Of a DNA stretch of 64,000 nt, positions 45,804 through 55,580 are shown one piece after another. The position numbers were made by a program, and so were the translations under genes. A model generated the notes under the pieces. The model was not told the origin of the DNA, did no database searches, and was given only the letters and a program-made list of their open reading frames with translations. The first letter of the stretch is position 1; each line of letters starts with the position of its first letter. The stretch lies in contig NZ_BCTF01000001.1 of NCBI RefSeq assembly GCF_001571145.1, positions 186,001 through 250,000 on the forward strand, in the 5' to 3' direction. Source of the DNA: Hydrogenophaga flava NBRC 102514 (GTDB taxonomy: Bacteria > Pseudomonadota > Gammaproteobacteria > Burkholderiales > Burkholderiaceae_C).

Positions 45804-46196
45804 ATGCAATTCCTGCAACCGCCCGGCTGGGCCATTCCCAAGGGCTACGCCAACGGCGTGGCCGCCCGAGGCACCCTCGTATTCGTCGGAGGCCAGATCG
45901 GATGGAACGGTGAACAGCAGTTCGAAAGCGACGACTTCATTGAGCAGACCAGGCAGGCCCTGCAGAACATCCACGCGGTCCTTGCGTGCGCAGGCGCAGG
46001 TCCGGAGCACATGGTCCGCATGACCTGGTACATCACCGACCGCGACGAGTACAACAATCGCCTGCGCGAACTGGGCGCAGCGTACCGCGATGTGATGGGC
46101 AAGTGCTTCCCTGCCATGACGTGTGTGGAAGTCAGCCGGCTTGTAGAAGCGCGCGCCAAGGTGGAGATCGAGGTCACTGCGGTCGTGCCCGACTGA
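45804..46196 (+). CDS. RidA-family enamine/imine deaminase
   Basis: A 130-residue member of the YjgF/RidA family has the core GTLVFVGGQIGWNG, the conserved Arg in CVEVSRLVE and Glu in AKVEIEVTAVV, which form the ligand pocket. RidA proteins hydrolyse reactive enamines and imines and release ammonia. In this operon it could deaminate the enamine formed when aminobenzoyl-CoA is hydroxylated and reduced. It is the last gene of the operon, 22 bases after the ligase, and is followed by a bidirectional terminator. Confidence 0.9.
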   Translation: MQFLQPPGWAIPKGYANGVAARGTLVFVGGQIGWNGEQQFESDDFIEQTRQALQNIHAVLACAGAGPEHMVRMTWYITDRDEYNNRLRELGAAYRDVMGKCFPAMTCVEVSRLVEARAKVEIEVTAVVPD

Positions 46197-46254
46197 ACGC
46201 ACAAGGCCTCAATTTGCGCGCACCACACGGGCACGCAGCCAAGAACGGCACTAA

Positions 46255-46284
46255 CAAAAAAGCCCGCTGTTGCGGGCTTTTTTG
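46255..46284. terminator. Bidirectional intrinsic terminator
   Basis: AAAAAAGCCCGC-TGTT-GCGGGCTTTTTT has a 6-bp GC stem with U-runs on both strands. It ends the plus-strand aminobenzoyl-CoA operon and the minus-strand ribosomal superoperon with its tRNA. Confidence 0.95.
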
Positions 46285-46307
46285 AGGAACTCTGGTCAGT
46301 TCCGGAT

Positions 46308-46384
<77 letters not shown>

Positions 46385-46401
46385 TCAAGCCTTATATTCT
46401 A

Positions 46402-46797
46402 TCACGCTTTTGCGTCGTCTGCAGCGGGAGCTGCATCTTCAGCACGATCCACCAGTTCGACCAGGGCCATCGGGGCGTTGTCGCCCACGCGGAAGCCCAT
46501 CTTCAGGATGCGGGTGTAACCACCGGGACGGGCCTTGAAGCGCGGGCCCAGTTCGTCGAACAGCTTGACGACCACATCACGGTCGCGCAGGCGGTCAAAC
46601 GCCAGACGGCGGTTGGCCACCGTGGCTTCCTTGGCCAGGGTGATCATGGGCTCGACCACACGGCGCAGTTCCTTGGCCTTGGGCAAGGTGGTTTTGATGA
46701 CCTCGTGCGTGAGCAGCGAATTCATCATGTTGCGGAGCATCGCTTGGCGGTGCTCGCTGGTGCGGTTGAGTTTGCGAAGTCCGTGTCCGTGACGCAT
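46402..46797 (-). CDS. rplQ: 50S ribosomal protein L17
   Basis: A 131-residue L17 has the typical start [20 protein letters not shown] and [20 protein letters not shown]. It binds near the peptide exit region of 23S rRNA. The last protein gene of the alpha operon, 73 bases after rpoA, it has a short Ala/Asp-rich C-terminal tail ([11 protein letters not shown]). The initiator tRNA follows directly. Confidence 0.98.
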   Translation of the reverse strand: MRHGHGLRKLNRTSEHRQAMLRNMMNSLLTHEVIKTTLPKAKELRRVVEPMITLAKEATVANRRLAFDRLRDRDVVVKLFDELGPRFKARPGGYTRILKMGFRVGDNAPMALVELVDRAEDAAPAADDAKA

Positions 46798-46870
46798 GGT
46801 GATTTCCTTTCAGTGTTTTGCCCCCAGCCGGATCAGGTACTGGGGGTTCGTCAGACGTTGATTGACGGGA

Positions 46871-47857
46871 TCAGTGCTTGTCGAGACCAGCCGGCGGCCA
46901 GTTTTCGAGCTTCATACCCAAGGTCAGGCCGCGCGAGGCAAGCACTTCCTTGATTTCGTTGAGCGACTTGCGACCCAGGTTGGGGGTCTTGAGCAGCTCG
47001 TTTTCGGTGCGCTGGATCAGGTCACCGATGTAGTAGATGTTTTCGGCCTTGAGGCAATTGGCCGAACGAACGGTGAGTTCGAGCTCGTCCACCGGACGCA
47101 GCAGGATCGGGTCGAACTGCTGCGAGCTGCGCTGGGCAGGCTGATCGAATGCCGACAGCTCGACACCTTCCAGCTGGGCGAACACCGCCAGCTGCTCGAC
47201 CAGGATCTTGGCGGAAGCACGCACGGCTTCTTCAGGGCCGATCGAGCCATTGGTCTCGATCTCCAGCACCAGCTTGTCAAGGTCGGTGCGTTGCTCCACA
47301 CGGGCACTTTCCACCGTATAGCTCACGCGCTTGACGGGCGAGAAGGATGCATCCAGCACGATGCGACCCAGCGAACGCGAGGCGTCGTCGTTGCGGCGCA
47401 GGCTGCCCGGCACATAACCGCGGCCCTTTTCAACCTTGATCTGCATGTCCAGCTTGGCGCCTGCGGACAGCGTGGCAATCGCATGGCTGGGGTTGACGAT
47501 CTCGACGTCGTGCGGGGTCTGGATGTCGGCGGCGGTGACCACACCTTCACCGTCCTTGCGCAGGCTCAGGGTGACTTCGTCACGGTTATGCAGCTTGAAG
47601 ACCACACCCTTGAGGTTCAGGAGCATGTTGACGACGTCCTCTTGGACGCCGTCGATGGAGGAGTACTCGTGCACCACACCAGCGATCGTCACTTCGGTTG
47701 GCGCGTGGCCCACCATCGACGACAACAGCACACGGCGAAGGGCGTTGCCCAGTGTGTGGCCGTAGCCGCGCTCGAAAGGCTCAAGAGTCACCTTGGCGCG
47801 GTTCGTCGAGACTTGCTCGACATTGATGGTTTTGGGCTTGAGCAGATTGTTCAGCAT
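46871..47857 (-). CDS. rpoA: RNA polymerase alpha subunit
   Basis: A 328-residue alpha subunit, standard length. The N-terminal domain for assembly includes [17 protein letters not shown] and [19 protein letters not shown]; the C-terminal DNA- and activator-binding domain includes [20 protein letters not shown] and [19 protein letters not shown]. It lies between rpsD and rplQ in the alpha operon. The 94-base gap to rpsD contains a GC-rich inverted stretch without clear function. Confidence 0.98.
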   Translation of the reverse strand: MLNNLLKPKTINVEQVSTNRAKVTLEPFERGYGHTLGNALRRVLLSSMVGHAPTEVTIAGVVHEYSSIDGVQEDVVNMLLNLKGVVFKLHNRDEVTLSLRKDGEGVVTAADIQTPHDVEIVNPSHAIATLSAGAKLDMQIKVEKGRGYVPGSLRRNDDASRSLGRIVLDASFSPVKRVSYTVESARVEQRTDLDKLVLEIETNGSIGPEEAVRASAKILVEQLAVFAQLEGVELSAFDQPAQRSSQQFDPILLRPVDELELTVRSANCLKAENIYYIGDLIQRTENELLKTPNLGRKSLNEIKEVLASRGLTLGMKLENWPPAGLDKH

Positions 47858-47951
47858 TCAAACTTCCTTCAGTTCCCTCGGCTCGTTACACCGATAAGGC
47901 AGACGGAGCATGGCCCGGCCTCGCCAGAAACGGCGATGACCGGGAACGAAA

Positions 47952-48575
47952 TTAACGCGAGTACAGTTCGACGATCAGCGATTCATTGATCTCTGCGCCG
48001 AATTCGTCACGGTCAGGGGTCTTCTTGAAAACACCTTCGACCTTGTCGGCCGAGACCTCCACCCATGCGGGGAAGCCGATCTGCTTGGCCAACTCCAGGG
48101 CCTCGATCACGCGGGCCTGCTTCTTCGACTTCTCGCGCACGGCGACCACATCACCGGGCTTGACCGAGTAGGAAGGAATGTTCACCGGACTGCCATTGAC
48201 GGTGATGGCTTTGTGCGAAACGATCTGGCGGGCTTCGGCACGGGTCGACGCAAACCCCATGCGGAACACCACGTTGTCCAGGCGCGATTCCAACAGGAAC
48301 AGCAGGTTGGCGCCCGTGTTGCCACGACGGCGGTCTGCCTCAGCAAAGTAGCGGCGGAACTGGCGCTCCAGCACGCCATAGGTGCGCTTGACCTTCTGCT
48401 TTTCACGCAGCTGTAGACCGAAGTCGGAAGTGCGTTGGCCAGAGGTACGGCCATGCTGGCCGGGCTTGGAGTCGAACTTGGCCTTGTCACTGATGGAGCG
48501 GCGGGCGCTCTTGAGCAACAGGTCAGCGCCTTCACGGCGGGAAAGTTTGGCCTTGGGGCCGAGGTAACGTGCCAC
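47952..48575 (-). CDS. rpsD: 30S ribosomal protein S4
   Basis: A 207-residue S4 matches the family length. The GTG at 48575 gives [19 protein letters not shown], the conserved N-terminus, with AAGGAA five bases ahead; an in-frame ATG at 48605 adds ten non-conserved residues and is rejected. S4 nucleates the 30S body and in E. coli represses the alpha operon through the rpsM leader. The S4 RNA-binding domain is at [18 protein letters not shown] 185-base gap with a hairpin separates it from rpsK. Confidence 0.97.
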   Translation of the reverse strand: MARYLGPKAKLSRREGADLLLKSARRSISDKAKFDSKPGQHGRTSGQRTSDFGLQLREKQKVKRTYGVLERQFRRYFAEADRRRGNTGANLLFLLESRLDNVVFRMGFASTRAEARQIVSHKAITVNGSPVNIPSYSVKPGDVVAVREKSKKQARVIEALELAKQIGFPAWVEVSADKVEGVFKKTPDRDEFGAEINESLIVELYSR

Positions 48576-48672
48576 GTTGAATTCCTTGTTGATGATCTGC
48601 CGCAACCCACACCACGAGGTGTCATTGCGGGAGCTTTACCCTGACGGGAGAAGCGGTGGGCTTAGCAAAAAT

Positions 48673-48696
48673 GCCACCGCAGGCGACTGCGGTGGC
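48673..48696 (-). terminator. Hairpin with U-run between rpsK and rpsD
   Basis: GCCACCGCAG-TCGC-CTGCGGTGGC on the minus strand is a perfect 10-bp stem followed by ATTTTTGC, which is terminator-like, inside the alpha operon. It may be an attenuator that sets lower expression of rpsD-rpoA-rplQ relative to rpsM-rpsK, or a processing site. The rest of the 185-base gap (48576-48760) holds the rpsD ribosome site and no other clear signal. Confidence 0.7.
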
Positions 48697-48760
48697 GCTC
48701 AAAAAAAGCTTTTGATTGTAGCGCCTTCCTTTCCTCCATCACAGAGGCAGGAAGCGCCCC

Positions 48761-49165
48761 TCAGATGCGGCGGCGCTTCTGAGGGCGGCAGCCGTTGTGC
48801 GGCACGGGCGTCACGTCGGAGATCGAAGTGATGCGGATACCCAAGGCGCCCAAAGCACGCACGGACGATTCACGGCCAGGACCCGGGCCCTTGATCTCGA
48901 CGTCCAGGTTCTTGATGCCTTGCTCAATGGCGGCGCGACCAGCCACTTCCGAGGCCACCTGAGCAGCGAACGGTGTGGATTTGCGCGAGCCCTTGAAGCC
49001 CTGACCACCCGACGAAGCCCACGACAGTGCATTGCCCTGACGGTCGGTGATGGTGATGATGGTGTTGTTGAAGGACGCGTGCACGTGCGCAATTCCGTCC
49101 GCTACGTTCTTGCGGACTTTCTTGCGGACGCGGGCCGCTGCCGAACTGTTGGGAGCTTTAGCCAT
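48761..49165 (-). CDS. rpsK: 30S ribosomal protein S11
   Basis: A 134-residue S11 with [37 protein letters not shown] and the conserved end [16 protein letters not shown]. It forms part of the 30S platform next to the E site. It follows rpsM by 17 bases. Confidence 0.98.
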   Translation of the reverse strand: MAKAPNSSAAARVRKKVRKNVADGIAHVHASFNNTIITITDRQGNALSWASSGGQGFKGSRKSTPFAAQVASEVAGRAAIEQGIKNLDVEIKGPGPGRESSVRALGALGIRITSISDVTPVPHNGCRPQKRRRI

Positions 49166-49182
49166 GTTTCTCTTTCAACCGA

Positions 49183-49548
49183 TTATTTCTTGAGCGACTG
49201 GGCGGCCTTGCGGGGACCCTTGCGCGTGCGGGCGTTGGTCTTGGTGCGTTGACCACGAACCGGCAGACCGCGGCGATGGCGGAAGCCACGGTAGCAACCG
49301 ATGTCCATCAGACGCTTGATGTTCATCGTGGTCTCGCGACGCAGGTCACCTTCAATGGTGAAGGTGCCGACCTGATCGCGCACCTTTTCAAGTTCCGCGT
49401 CGGTCAGGTCCTTGATCTTCTTGCTGTAGTCGATGCCACAAGCTTCGCAGATCTTGCGAGCGCGGGTGCGACCGATACCGAAGATTGCCGTCAGGCCGAT
49501 CTCGGCGTGTTTGTGCGGCGGGATGTTGATGCCTGCAATACGAGCCAT
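49183..49548 (-). CDS. rpsM: 30S ribosomal protein S13
   Basis: A 121-residue S13 starts [19 protein letters not shown] and ends in the basic tail [20 protein letters not shown] that contacts the P-site tRNA. The first ribosomal gene of the alpha operon, where S4 repression acts in E. coli; the short 23-base gap to rpmJ leaves little room for the E. coli-type pseudoknot. Confidence 0.98.
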   Translation of the reverse strand: MARIAGINIPPHKHAEIGLTAIFGIGRTRARKICEACGIDYSKKIKDLTDAELEKVRDQVGTFTIEGDLRRETTMNIKRLMDIGCYRGFRHRRGLPVRGQRTKTNARTRKGPRKAAQSLKK

Positions 49549-49571
49549 GTTGGTTCCTCTGAACTTCCGAA

Positions 49572-49685
49572 TCAGCCTTGACGCTGCTTGTGGCGCGGGT
49601 CGGTGCAGATGACTCGCACGACACCCTTGCGCTTGATGATCTTACAGTTGCGGCACATTTTCTTGACCGAAGCCGAAACTCGCAT
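49572..49685 (-). CDS. rpmJ: 50S ribosomal protein L36
   Basis: A 37-residue protein starts [19 protein letters not shown] and ends [12 protein letters not shown]. The zinc ligands Cys11, Cys14, Cys27 and His32 are all present, so this is the zinc-binding (C+) form. It lies between infA and rpsM, the usual place in betaproteobacteria. Confidence 0.97.
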   Translation of the reverse strand: MRVSASVKKMCRNCKIIKRKGVVRVICTDPRHKQRQG

Positions 49686-49726
49686 AGTCTTCTCCTAAAT
49701 ATTCCAAAACATTCAATGTCGACTGG

Positions 49727-49945
49727 TCACTTCGCCCGGAACACGATTCGTGCTCTGGTCAGGTCATAGGGAGTCAGCTCCACCTTGACCTTGTCGCCGG
49801 GGAGGATCCGGATGTAGTGCATCCGCATCTTGCCGGAGATGTGCCCGAGCACCACATGTCCGTTTTCCAGTTTGACCCGGAAGGTTGCGTTCGGGAGGTT
49901 TTCAACCACCTCCCCCTGCATTTCAATCACATCGTCTTTGGCCAT
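49727..49945 (-). CDS. infA: Translation initiation factor IF-1
   Basis: A 72-residue S1/OB-fold protein with [20 protein letters not shown], the RNA-binding [20 protein letters not shown] and the end [15 protein letters not shown]. It binds the A site of the 30S subunit during initiation. It lies between secY and rpmJ in the ribosomal superoperon, which also ends with the initiator tRNA. Confidence 0.97.
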   Translation of the reverse strand: MAKDDVIEMQGEVVENLPNATFRVKLENGHVVLGHISGKMRMHYIRILPGDKVKVELTPYDLTRARIVFRAK

Positions 49946-49960
49946 ACGACAGCGCCGACA

Positions 49961-51268
49961 TCAGGATTTGAAGTTGGCCTTTTTCAACAGTGATTCGTAC
50001 TGCTGGGACATCATGTAGTTCTGCACCTGGGCCATAAAGTCCATGGTGACCACCACAATGATCAGCAATGAAGTACCACCGAAGTAGAACGGCACGTTGT
50101 ACTTCAGGATCAGGAATTCCGGCAGCAGGCAGACCGCAGTGATGTAGATAGCGCCAGCCAGTGTCAAACGAAGCAGAATCTTGTCGATGTAGCGGGCCGT
50201 CTGGTCACCGGGACGAATCCCGGGAATGAACGCACCACTCTTCTTCAGGTTGTCGGCTGTTTCGCGGCTGTTGAACACGAGCGCCGTATAGAAGAAGCAG
50301 AAGAACACAATCGCTGCAGCGTACAGGGCCACATAGATCGGCTGTCCTGGCGACAGGGCAGACGCAATGTCACGCAGCCAGCGCGTGGAGTCACCCGTGC
50401 TGATCCAGCTCACCACCGTCGTCGGCAGCAGAATGATGGAAGACGCAAAGATGGGCGGAATCACACCTGCCATGTTCAGCTTCAGGGGCAGGTGGGAGGA
50501 CTGTCCGCCATACACCTTGTTGCCGACCTGCCGCCGCGCATAGTTCACCAGAATCTTCCGCTGGCCGCGCTCGACAAACACCACGAAGTAGGTGACCAGA
50601 ATCACCAGCGCGATGATGAAGATCGACACCAGGATGTTCATGGCGCCAGTGCGCACAAGCTCGAGAAGCCCACCGATCGCATTGGGGAGACCCGCCGCAA
50701 TGCCGGCAAAGATGAGAATCGAAATGCCGTTGCCCAATCCGCGCTCGGTGATCTGCTCGCCCAGCCACATCAGGAACATGGTCCCGGCCACCAGACTCAC
50801 CACAGCCGTCAGGCGAAACGCCATGCCCGGATCAATCACCAGTCCCGCCTGTCCTTCCAGCGCCAGAGCAATGCCCATGGCCTGGAAGATGGCCAGACCC
50901 AGAGTTCCGTATCGGGTGTAGGCGGTGATCTTGCGACGACCGGCCTCGCCTTCTTTCTTCAGCTGCTCGAACGCGGGAACCACGTAGGTCATCAGCTGCA
51001 TGATGATCGATGCCGAGATGTACGGCATGATCCCCAGTGCAAACACCGTGAAACGCGACAGCGCGCCGCCCGAGAACATGTTGAACAGGCTGAGGATGCC
51101 GCCCTGCTGCCCCTTGAACAGCTGTTCCAGTTGGGCAGGGTCGATCCCGGGCACAGGGATATGTGCACCGATCCGGTAAACCACCAAGGCCAGCAACAGG
51201 AACACCAGCCGGCGACGCAGGTCGCCGAACTTGCCTGTTTTGGCCAGGGTCGTGGAGCCAGTAGCCAC
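49961..51268 (-). CDS. secY: Protein translocase subunit SecY
   Basis: A 435-residue SecY is the channel of the Sec translocon, with ten membrane helices. Family marks are [39 protein letters not shown] (plug and early helices), [16 protein letters not shown] and the basic cytoplasmic loop [19 protein letters not shown]. It lies after rplO in the spc operon, as in E. coli, with infA 15 bases on. Confidence 0.98.
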   Translation of the reverse strand: MATGSTTLAKTGKFGDLRRRLVFLLLALVVYRIGAHIPVPGIDPAQLEQLFKGQQGGILSLFNMFSGGALSRFTVFALGIMPYISASIIMQLMTYVVPAFEQLKKEGEAGRRKITAYTRYGTLGLAIFQAMGIALALEGQAGLVIDPGMAFRLTAVVSLVAGTMFLMWLGEQITERGLGNGISILIFAGIAAGLPNAIGGLLELVRTGAMNILVSIFIIALVILVTYFVVFVERGQRKILVNYARRQVGNKVYGGQSSHLPLKLNMAGVIPPIFASSIILLPTTVVSWISTGDSTRWLRDIASALSPGQPIYVALYAAAIVFFCFFYTALVFNSRETADNLKKSGAFIPGIRPGDQTARYIDKILLRLTLAGAIYITAVCLLPEFLILKYNVPFYFGGTSLLIIVVVTMDFMAQVQNYMMSQQYESLLKKANFKS

Positions 51269-51294
51269 AGATTGCCTTTTGCTTGCGATCTGAA

Positions 51295-51726
51295 TCAGGC
51301 CAGCGAGCCGCCAGCGGCCTCGATGGCAGCCTTGGCACCGGCGGTGGCGCCGATGTCCTTGAGCTTGACCGCGCGGGTGATTTCACCGGTCTTGATGACC
51401 TTGACGCGCTTGGCCAGCTGGGCCACCAGGCCAGCTTGCTTGAGCACCAGAAGGTCGATCTCGGCGGCATCCACCGTGTTCAGGTCTGCCAGGGTCACTT
51501 CAGCATTGAACTGAAGCTGGGCAGACTTGAAGCCGCGCTTGGGCAGGCGGCGCTGCAGCGGCATCTGACCGCCTTCAAAGCCGACCTTGTGGTAGCCACC
51601 AGAGCGCGACTTCTGACCTTTGTGGCCGCGACCGGCCGTCTTGCCCAGGCCGGAGCCGATGCCACGGCCGACGCGACGTTTGGCGTGCTTGGCACCCGCG
51701 GCGGGTTGAATGGTGTTGAGTTCCAT
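51295..51726 (-). CDS. rplO: 50S ribosomal protein L15
   Basis: A 143-residue L15 with the basic Gly-rich start region [20 protein letters not shown] and the globular part with [20 protein letters not shown]. It is a late assembly protein of the 50S subunit. Located between rpmD and secY. Confidence 0.98.
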   Translation of the reverse strand: MELNTIQPAAGAKHAKRRVGRGIGSGLGKTAGRGHKGQKSRSGGYHKVGFEGGQMPLQRRLPKRGFKSAQLQFNAEVTLADLNTVDAAEIDLLVLKQAGLVAQLAKRVKVIKTGEITRAVKLKDIGATAGAKAAIEAAGGSLA

Positions 51727-51754
51727 GACGAATGAGTCCTCTTCGGTCGGGTGC

Positions 51755-51937
51755 TTAGAGCACCTTCACCAGGTAGGCGATCTTGTTGATCATGCCGCGC
51801 ACGGCGGGCGTGTCCTGCAGTTCGCTGACGCTGTTGAGCTTGCGCAGACCCAGGCCACGCACGGTGTCGCGGTGCGATTGCTTGGTGCCGATCGGGCTGC
51901 GCACCAGTTGAACCTTGACGGTGTTTTGAGTGGTCAT
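51755..51937 (-). CDS. rpmD: 50S ribosomal protein L30
   Basis: A 60-residue L30 with [20 protein letters not shown] and the end [15 protein letters not shown]. The length is normal. It starts 11 bases after rpsE and is followed by rplO after 28 bases. Confidence 0.97.
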   Translation of the reverse strand: MTTQNTVKVQLVRSPIGTKQSHRDTVRGLGLRKLNSVSELQDTPAVRGMINKIAYLVKVL

Positions 51938-51948
51938 GATCGTTCCAA

Positions 51949-52467
51949 TCAGCCCAGGATCTCTTCCACCGACTTGCCGCGCTTGGCGGCCACATCGGCA
52001 GGAGTCGTGGAATTCTTCAGTGCGTCCAGCGTGGCACGCACCAGGTTGTAGGGGTTGCTCGAGCCATGGCTCTTGGCCACGACGTCGGTGATGCCCAGCA
52101 CCTCGAACACGGCACGCATAGGGCCGCCGGCGATGATGCCGGTACCCTTGGCTGCCGGCAGCATCATGACGTTGGAGGCGCCGTGCTCGCCATGCACTGC
52201 ATGATGCAGGGAGCCGCTCTTGAGCGACACCTTGATCATGTTGCGGCGGGCCTGTTCCATGGCCTTCTGCACAGCCACAGGCACTTCGCGGGCCTTGCCC
52301 TTGCCCATGCCGACGCGGCCATCGCCGTCACCAACCACGGTCAGCGCAGCGAAACCGAGGATACGACCACCCTTGACCACCTTGGTCACACGGTTGATCG
52401 CGATCATCTTCTCGCGCAGGCCGTCGTCGTTCGCTTCGTTTTTTACATTAGCCGTAAATTTAGCCAT
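51949..52467 (-). CDS. rpsE: 30S ribosomal protein S5
   Basis: A 172-residue S5 with the double-stranded RNA-binding domain ([40 protein letters not shown]) and the C-terminal domain ([20 protein letters not shown]). It takes part in decoding fidelity with S4. Located between rplR and rpmD. Confidence 0.98.
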   Translation of the reverse strand: MAKFTANVKNEANDDGLREKMIAINRVTKVVKGGRILGFAALTVVGDGDGRVGMGKGKAREVPVAVQKAMEQARRNMIKVSLKSGSLHHAVHGEHGASNVMMLPAAKGTGIIAGGPMRAVFEVLGITDVVAKSHGSSNPYNLVRATLDALKNSTTPADVAAKRGKSVEEILG

Positions 52468-52485
52468 TTTGTGTATCCCGCTTGA

Positions 52486-52851
52486 TCAGAACTGCAGACC
52501 GGCTTCACGAGCCGCATCAGCAAGGGCTTTCACACGGCCGTGGTAGGCAAAACCGGAGCGGTCAAAGGCGACCTTCTCGATGCCGGCGGCCTTGGCCTTT
52601 TCAGCAATGCGCTTGCCGATCAGGGCAGCAGCGGCTGCATTGCCGCCTTTGCCGGCCGCACCCAGCTGGGCGCGCACTTCGGCCTCTGCCGTCGAAGCGG
52701 AAGCCAGCACCTTGGCGCCGTCGCCGGAAATGACATTGGCGTAGATGTGCAGGTTGGTGCGGTTCACGGTCAGGCGAACAGCGCCTTGCTGCGCGATGCG
52801 GATGCGCGTCTGACGGGCCCGACGGAGACGTTGCTCTTTTTTGGTCAACAT
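52486..52851 (-). CDS. rplR: 50S ribosomal protein L18
   Basis: A 121-residue L18 with the basic N-terminus [20 protein letters not shown] and [20 protein letters not shown] near the end. It binds 5S rRNA together with L5. Follows rplF by 11 bases. Confidence 0.98.
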   Translation of the reverse strand: MLTKKEQRLRRARQTRIRIAQQGAVRLTVNRTNLHIYANVISGDGAKVLASASTAEAEVRAQLGAAGKGGNAAAAALIGKRIAEKAKAAGIEKVAFDRSGFAYHGRVKALADAAREAGLQF

Positions 52852-52862
52852 GATCCTGGTCC

Positions 52863-53396
52863 TTATTTCTTCTTGGTTTCCTTGATCACGACCTTTTCAT
52901 CCGCATAGCGGATGCCCTTGCCCTTGTAGGGCTCGGGCGGGCGCACGGCGCGCACTTCGGAAGCGATCTGGCCCACGCGCTGACGGTCAGCGCCTTTGAT
53001 GACGACTTCGGTCGGCGTCGGCGTCTCAACCTTGATGCCAGCAGGCATTTCGATCTCGACCGGATGCGAGTAACCGACGTTCAGGTTGAGCTTGGCACCC
53101 TGGGCCTGGGCCTTGTAACCCACACCGATCAGGGACAGCTTTTTCTCGAAGCCCTTGCTCACACCGAGCACCATGTTATTCACCAGCTGACGCATGGTGC
53201 CCGACATGGCGCTGGCTTCGCGCGAGTCGTTCACAGGCGTGAACGACAGCGAGCCAGCATTGTTCTCGACCTTGACCAGCGCGTTTTGCGCCAGAGCCAG
53301 AGCACCAAGGGCACCCTTGACGTTGATCAGGTCGTCTTTGACGGCCACTTCGACCCCTGCGGGGACGGAGACTGGCTGTTTACCAATACGCGACAT
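52863..53396 (-). CDS. rplF: 50S ribosomal protein L6
   Basis: A 177-residue L6 starts [20 protein letters not shown] and has [20 protein letters not shown] and the rRNA-binding end [20 protein letters not shown]. It sits at the base of the L7/L12 stalk. Between rpsH and rplR. Confidence 0.98.
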   Translation of the reverse strand: MSRIGKQPVSVPAGVEVAVKDDLINVKGALGALALAQNALVKVENNAGSLSFTPVNDSREASAMSGTMRQLVNNMVLGVSKGFEKKLSLIGVGYKAQAQGAKLNLNVGYSHPVEIEMPAGIKVETPTPTEVVIKGADRQRVGQIASEVRAVRPPEPYKGKGIRYADEKVVIKETKKK

Positions 53397-53420
53397 TTCA
53401 GTTGCTCCTCAATGCCCGCA

Positions 53421-53816
53421 TCAGGCGACGTAACACAGGACTTCACCACCGACACCGGTGGCGCGGGCCTTGCGATCGGTCATCACACCCTTGGGGGTGG
53501 TGACGATGGCGACGCCCAGACCGTTCTGCACCTGGGGCAGAGCGTCACGGCCGCGGTAGATGCGCAGGCCAGGCTTGCTCACGCGCTCGATGCGCTCGAT
53601 CACCGGACGACCGGCGTAGTACTTCAGGGCGATTTCGAGTTCGCTCTTGCCACCTTCGGTCTTCACCTGGAAGCCGTCGATGTAACCCTCATCCTTCAGG
53701 ACCTGGGCGATGGCCGCCTTGACTTTGGATGCCGGCATCGACACGGTGGTCTTTTCGACCATCTGCGCGTTGCGGATGCGGGTCAACATGTCAGCGATAG
53801 GATCACTCATGCTCAT
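53421..53816 (-). CDS. rpsH: 30S ribosomal protein S8
   Basis: A 131-residue S8 starts [20 protein letters not shown] and ends [12 protein letters not shown] with the RNA-binding [19 protein letters not shown]. In E. coli S8 represses the spc operon by binding mRNA at rplE. Between rpsN and rplF. Confidence 0.98.
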   Translation of the reverse strand: MSMSDPIADMLTRIRNAQMVEKTTVSMPASKVKAAIAQVLKDEGYIDGFQVKTEGGKSELEIALKYYAGRPVIERIERVSKPGLRIYRGRDALPQVQNGLGVAIVTTPKGVMTDRKARATGVGGEVLCYVA

Positions 53817-53834
53817 TTGTGGTTCTCCTAGGGC

Positions 53835-54140
53835 TTACCAGCTGGCTTTGGTGATGCCGGGGATCTCGCCGGCAAAGGCCATCTCGCGGACCTTGGCACG
53901 GGCCAGGCCGAAGTAGGCAAACGTGCCACGCGGACGACCGGTGATCTCGCAGCGGTTGCGCTGACGGGTCGGATTGGCGTTGCGGGGCAGCTTCTGCAGC
54001 GCCAGACGGGCGGCATCGCGCGCTTCGTCGCTTTGCTTGGCGTCGTTGGCGGTCGCCTTCAGTTCGGCGTATTTCTTGGCGAACTTGGCTGCGAGCTTTT
54101 CGCGCTTGAGTTCACGTTGGAGTAGTGCTTGTTTAGCCAC
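53835..54140 (-). CDS. rpsN: 30S ribosomal protein S14
   Basis: A 101-residue S14 of the long zinc-free type (no CXXC pairs), with [20 protein letters not shown] and [20 protein letters not shown]. The start is GTG at 54140, giving [11 protein letters not shown], with GAGGTGG just ahead; an upstream in-frame ATG at 54194 is within rplE and is rejected. Eight bases separate it from rplE. Confidence 0.97.
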   Translation of the reverse strand: MAKQALLQRELKREKLAAKFAKKYAELKATANDAKQSDEARDAARLALQKLPRNANPTRQRNRCEITGRPRGTFAYFGLARAKVREMAFAGEIPGITKASW

Positions 54141-54148
54141 GCGCCACC

Positions 54149-54694
54149 TCAGTTCTTGAACGGGAAACGGAAACCAGCCAGCAGTGCCTTGCACTCTTCG
54201 TCGGTCTTGGCGGTTGTCGTGATGCTGATGTTCAGGCCGCGCAGGGCATCGACCTTGTCGTACTCGATCTCGGGGAAGATGATCTGCTCTTTGACACCGA
54301 TGTTGTAGTTGCCACGGCCGTCAAATGCCTTGCCCGAAATACCGCGGAAGTCGCGCACGCGCGGCAGGGCCACAGTGACGAAACGGTCCAGGAATTCGTA
54401 CATGCGGGCGCCGCGCAGGGTCACCATGCAACCGATGGGCTGCTGCTCGCGGATCTTGAAGCCAGCAATGGCTTTCTTGGCCTTGGTCACCACAGGCTTC
54501 TGGCCAGCGATCTTAGTCAGGTCGCCAACGGCGTTGTCCATGATCTTCTTGTCGGCCACCGCCTCGCTCACGCCCATGTTCAGGGTGATCTTGGTGATGC
54601 GGGGAACCTGCATCGGAGACTTGTAGCCGAACTTCTGGGTCAGCTCGGGCGCAACCTTGTCGCGGTAGATTTCTTGAAAGCGTGTCATGCTCAT
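54149..54694 (-). CDS. rplE: 50S ribosomal protein L5
   Basis: A 181-residue L5 with [40 protein letters not shown] and the end [20 protein letters not shown]. It binds 5S rRNA and contacts P-site tRNA. ATG 54694 overlaps the rplX stop (ATGA); a second ATG at 54688 would also serve. In E. coli the S8 repressor site lies at this start. Confidence 0.98.
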   Translation of the reverse strand: MSMTRFQEIYRDKVAPELTQKFGYKSPMQVPRITKITLNMGVSEAVADKKIMDNAVGDLTKIAGQKPVVTKAKKAIAGFKIREQQPIGCMVTLRGARMYEFLDRFVTVALPRVRDFRGISGKAFDGRGNYNIGVKEQIIFPEIEYDKVDALRGLNISITTTAKTDEECKALLAGFRFPFKN

Positions 54695-55011
54695 GCCACC
54701 TTGATTTCTTCGCCGCTGGACTTGAAGACGCGCACCTTGTTGCCGTCTGCCAGTTGCTTGATGCCCACGCGGTCAGCCTTGCCCGTAGCGCCATTGAAAA
54801 TGGCCACATTGGACTGGTGGATGGACATGGTCTTGTCGACAATGCCGCCCGTCACACCCTTCATGGGGTTGGGCTTGGCATGCTTCTTGACGATGTTGAC
54901 GCCCTCAACGACCACGCGGTCGTCGGAAGCGCGCTCAAGCACCTTGCCGCGCTTGCCCTTGTCGCGCCCGGCGATGACGATGACTTCGTCGCCCTTACGA
55001 ATCTTGTTCAT
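54691..55011 (-). CDS. rplX: 50S ribosomal protein L24
   Basis: A 106-residue L24 with the KOW motif [20 protein letters not shown] and [19 protein letters not shown]. It initiates 50S assembly. Nine bases follow rplN; the stop overlaps the rplE start. Confidence 0.98.
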   Translation of the reverse strand: MNKIRKGDEVIVIAGRDKGKRGKVLERASDDRVVVEGVNIVKKHAKPNPMKGVTGGIVDKTMSIHQSNVAIFNGATGKADRVGIKQLADGNKVRVFKSSGEEIKVA

Positions 55012-55020
55012 GGTGAATCC

Positions 55021-55389
55021 TCAGAGAACCTCGGGGGCCAGGGACACGATCTTCATGAACTTCTCGGTACGCAGTTCACGCGTGACCGGGCCGAAGATGC
55101 GGGTGCCGATCGGCTCCAGCTTGGCGTTGAGCAGCACGGCGGCGTTGCCGTCGAATTTGATCAGGGCGCCATCCTGGCGACGGATGCCCTTGGCGGTGCG
55201 AACCACCACAGCGTTGTAAACCTCGCCTTTTTTGACGCGGCCACGGGGCGCTGCTTCCTTGATGCTGACTTTGATGACATCGCCCACGCTGGCGTACCGG
55301 CGCTTGGAACCACCGAGCACCTTGATGCACATCACGGACTTGGCACCCGTGTTGTCAGCAACATCGAGTCGAGATTGCGTTTGGATCAT
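55021..55389 (-). CDS. rplN: 50S ribosomal protein L14
   Basis: A 122-residue L14 starts [20 protein letters not shown] and contains [20 protein letters not shown] and [20 protein letters not shown]. It is the first gene of the spc operon, and here the first of the whole ribosomal run: upstream lies glpD, not rpsQ of the S10 operon. A strong promoter is 141-169 bases ahead. Confidence 0.98.
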   Translation of the reverse strand: MIQTQSRLDVADNTGAKSVMCIKVLGGSKRRYASVGDVIKVSIKEAAPRGRVKKGEVYNAVVVRTAKGIRRQDGALIKFDGNAAVLLNAKLEPIGTRIFGPVTRELRTEKFMKIVSLAPEVL

Positions 55390-55502
55390 TTGATTTAAGT
55401 CCCAACTTGAATCCTTCCGGCCACCACGGCTGGAAGTGATCAGTCTTGGGCCCGTCGTAGCCAACCACCCCAGAAGGATGGCCTGCGTCGCTGGGCAGAA
55501 AG

Positions 55503-55524
55503 CTTCGCCTTTTACAGCGAAGCC
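55503..55524 (-). other. Leader hairpin of the spc operon
   Basis: GCTTCGC-N8-GCGAAGC followed by TTTC on the minus strand lies at the expected transcription start of the spc promoter. It would form a stem-loop at the 5' end of the message, or a weak terminator for glpD read-through. Confidence 0.5.
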
Positions 55525-55529
55525 GCGGA

Positions 55530-55558
55530 TTATTGCACTACCAAATCAGCCTGTCAAC
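55530..55558 (-). promoter_or_regulatory. Sigma-70 promoter of the spc-alpha superoperon
   Basis: On the minus strand TTGACA (55558-55553), a 17-base spacer and AATAAT (55535-55530) give a consensus -35 and a 5/6 -10 box. The start would be near 55523, leaving a leader of about 130 bases before rplN. It lies 22 bases past the glpD stop. Confidence 0.85.
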
Positions 55559-55580
55559 TGTTCTTCAGTCAAAACTGACC

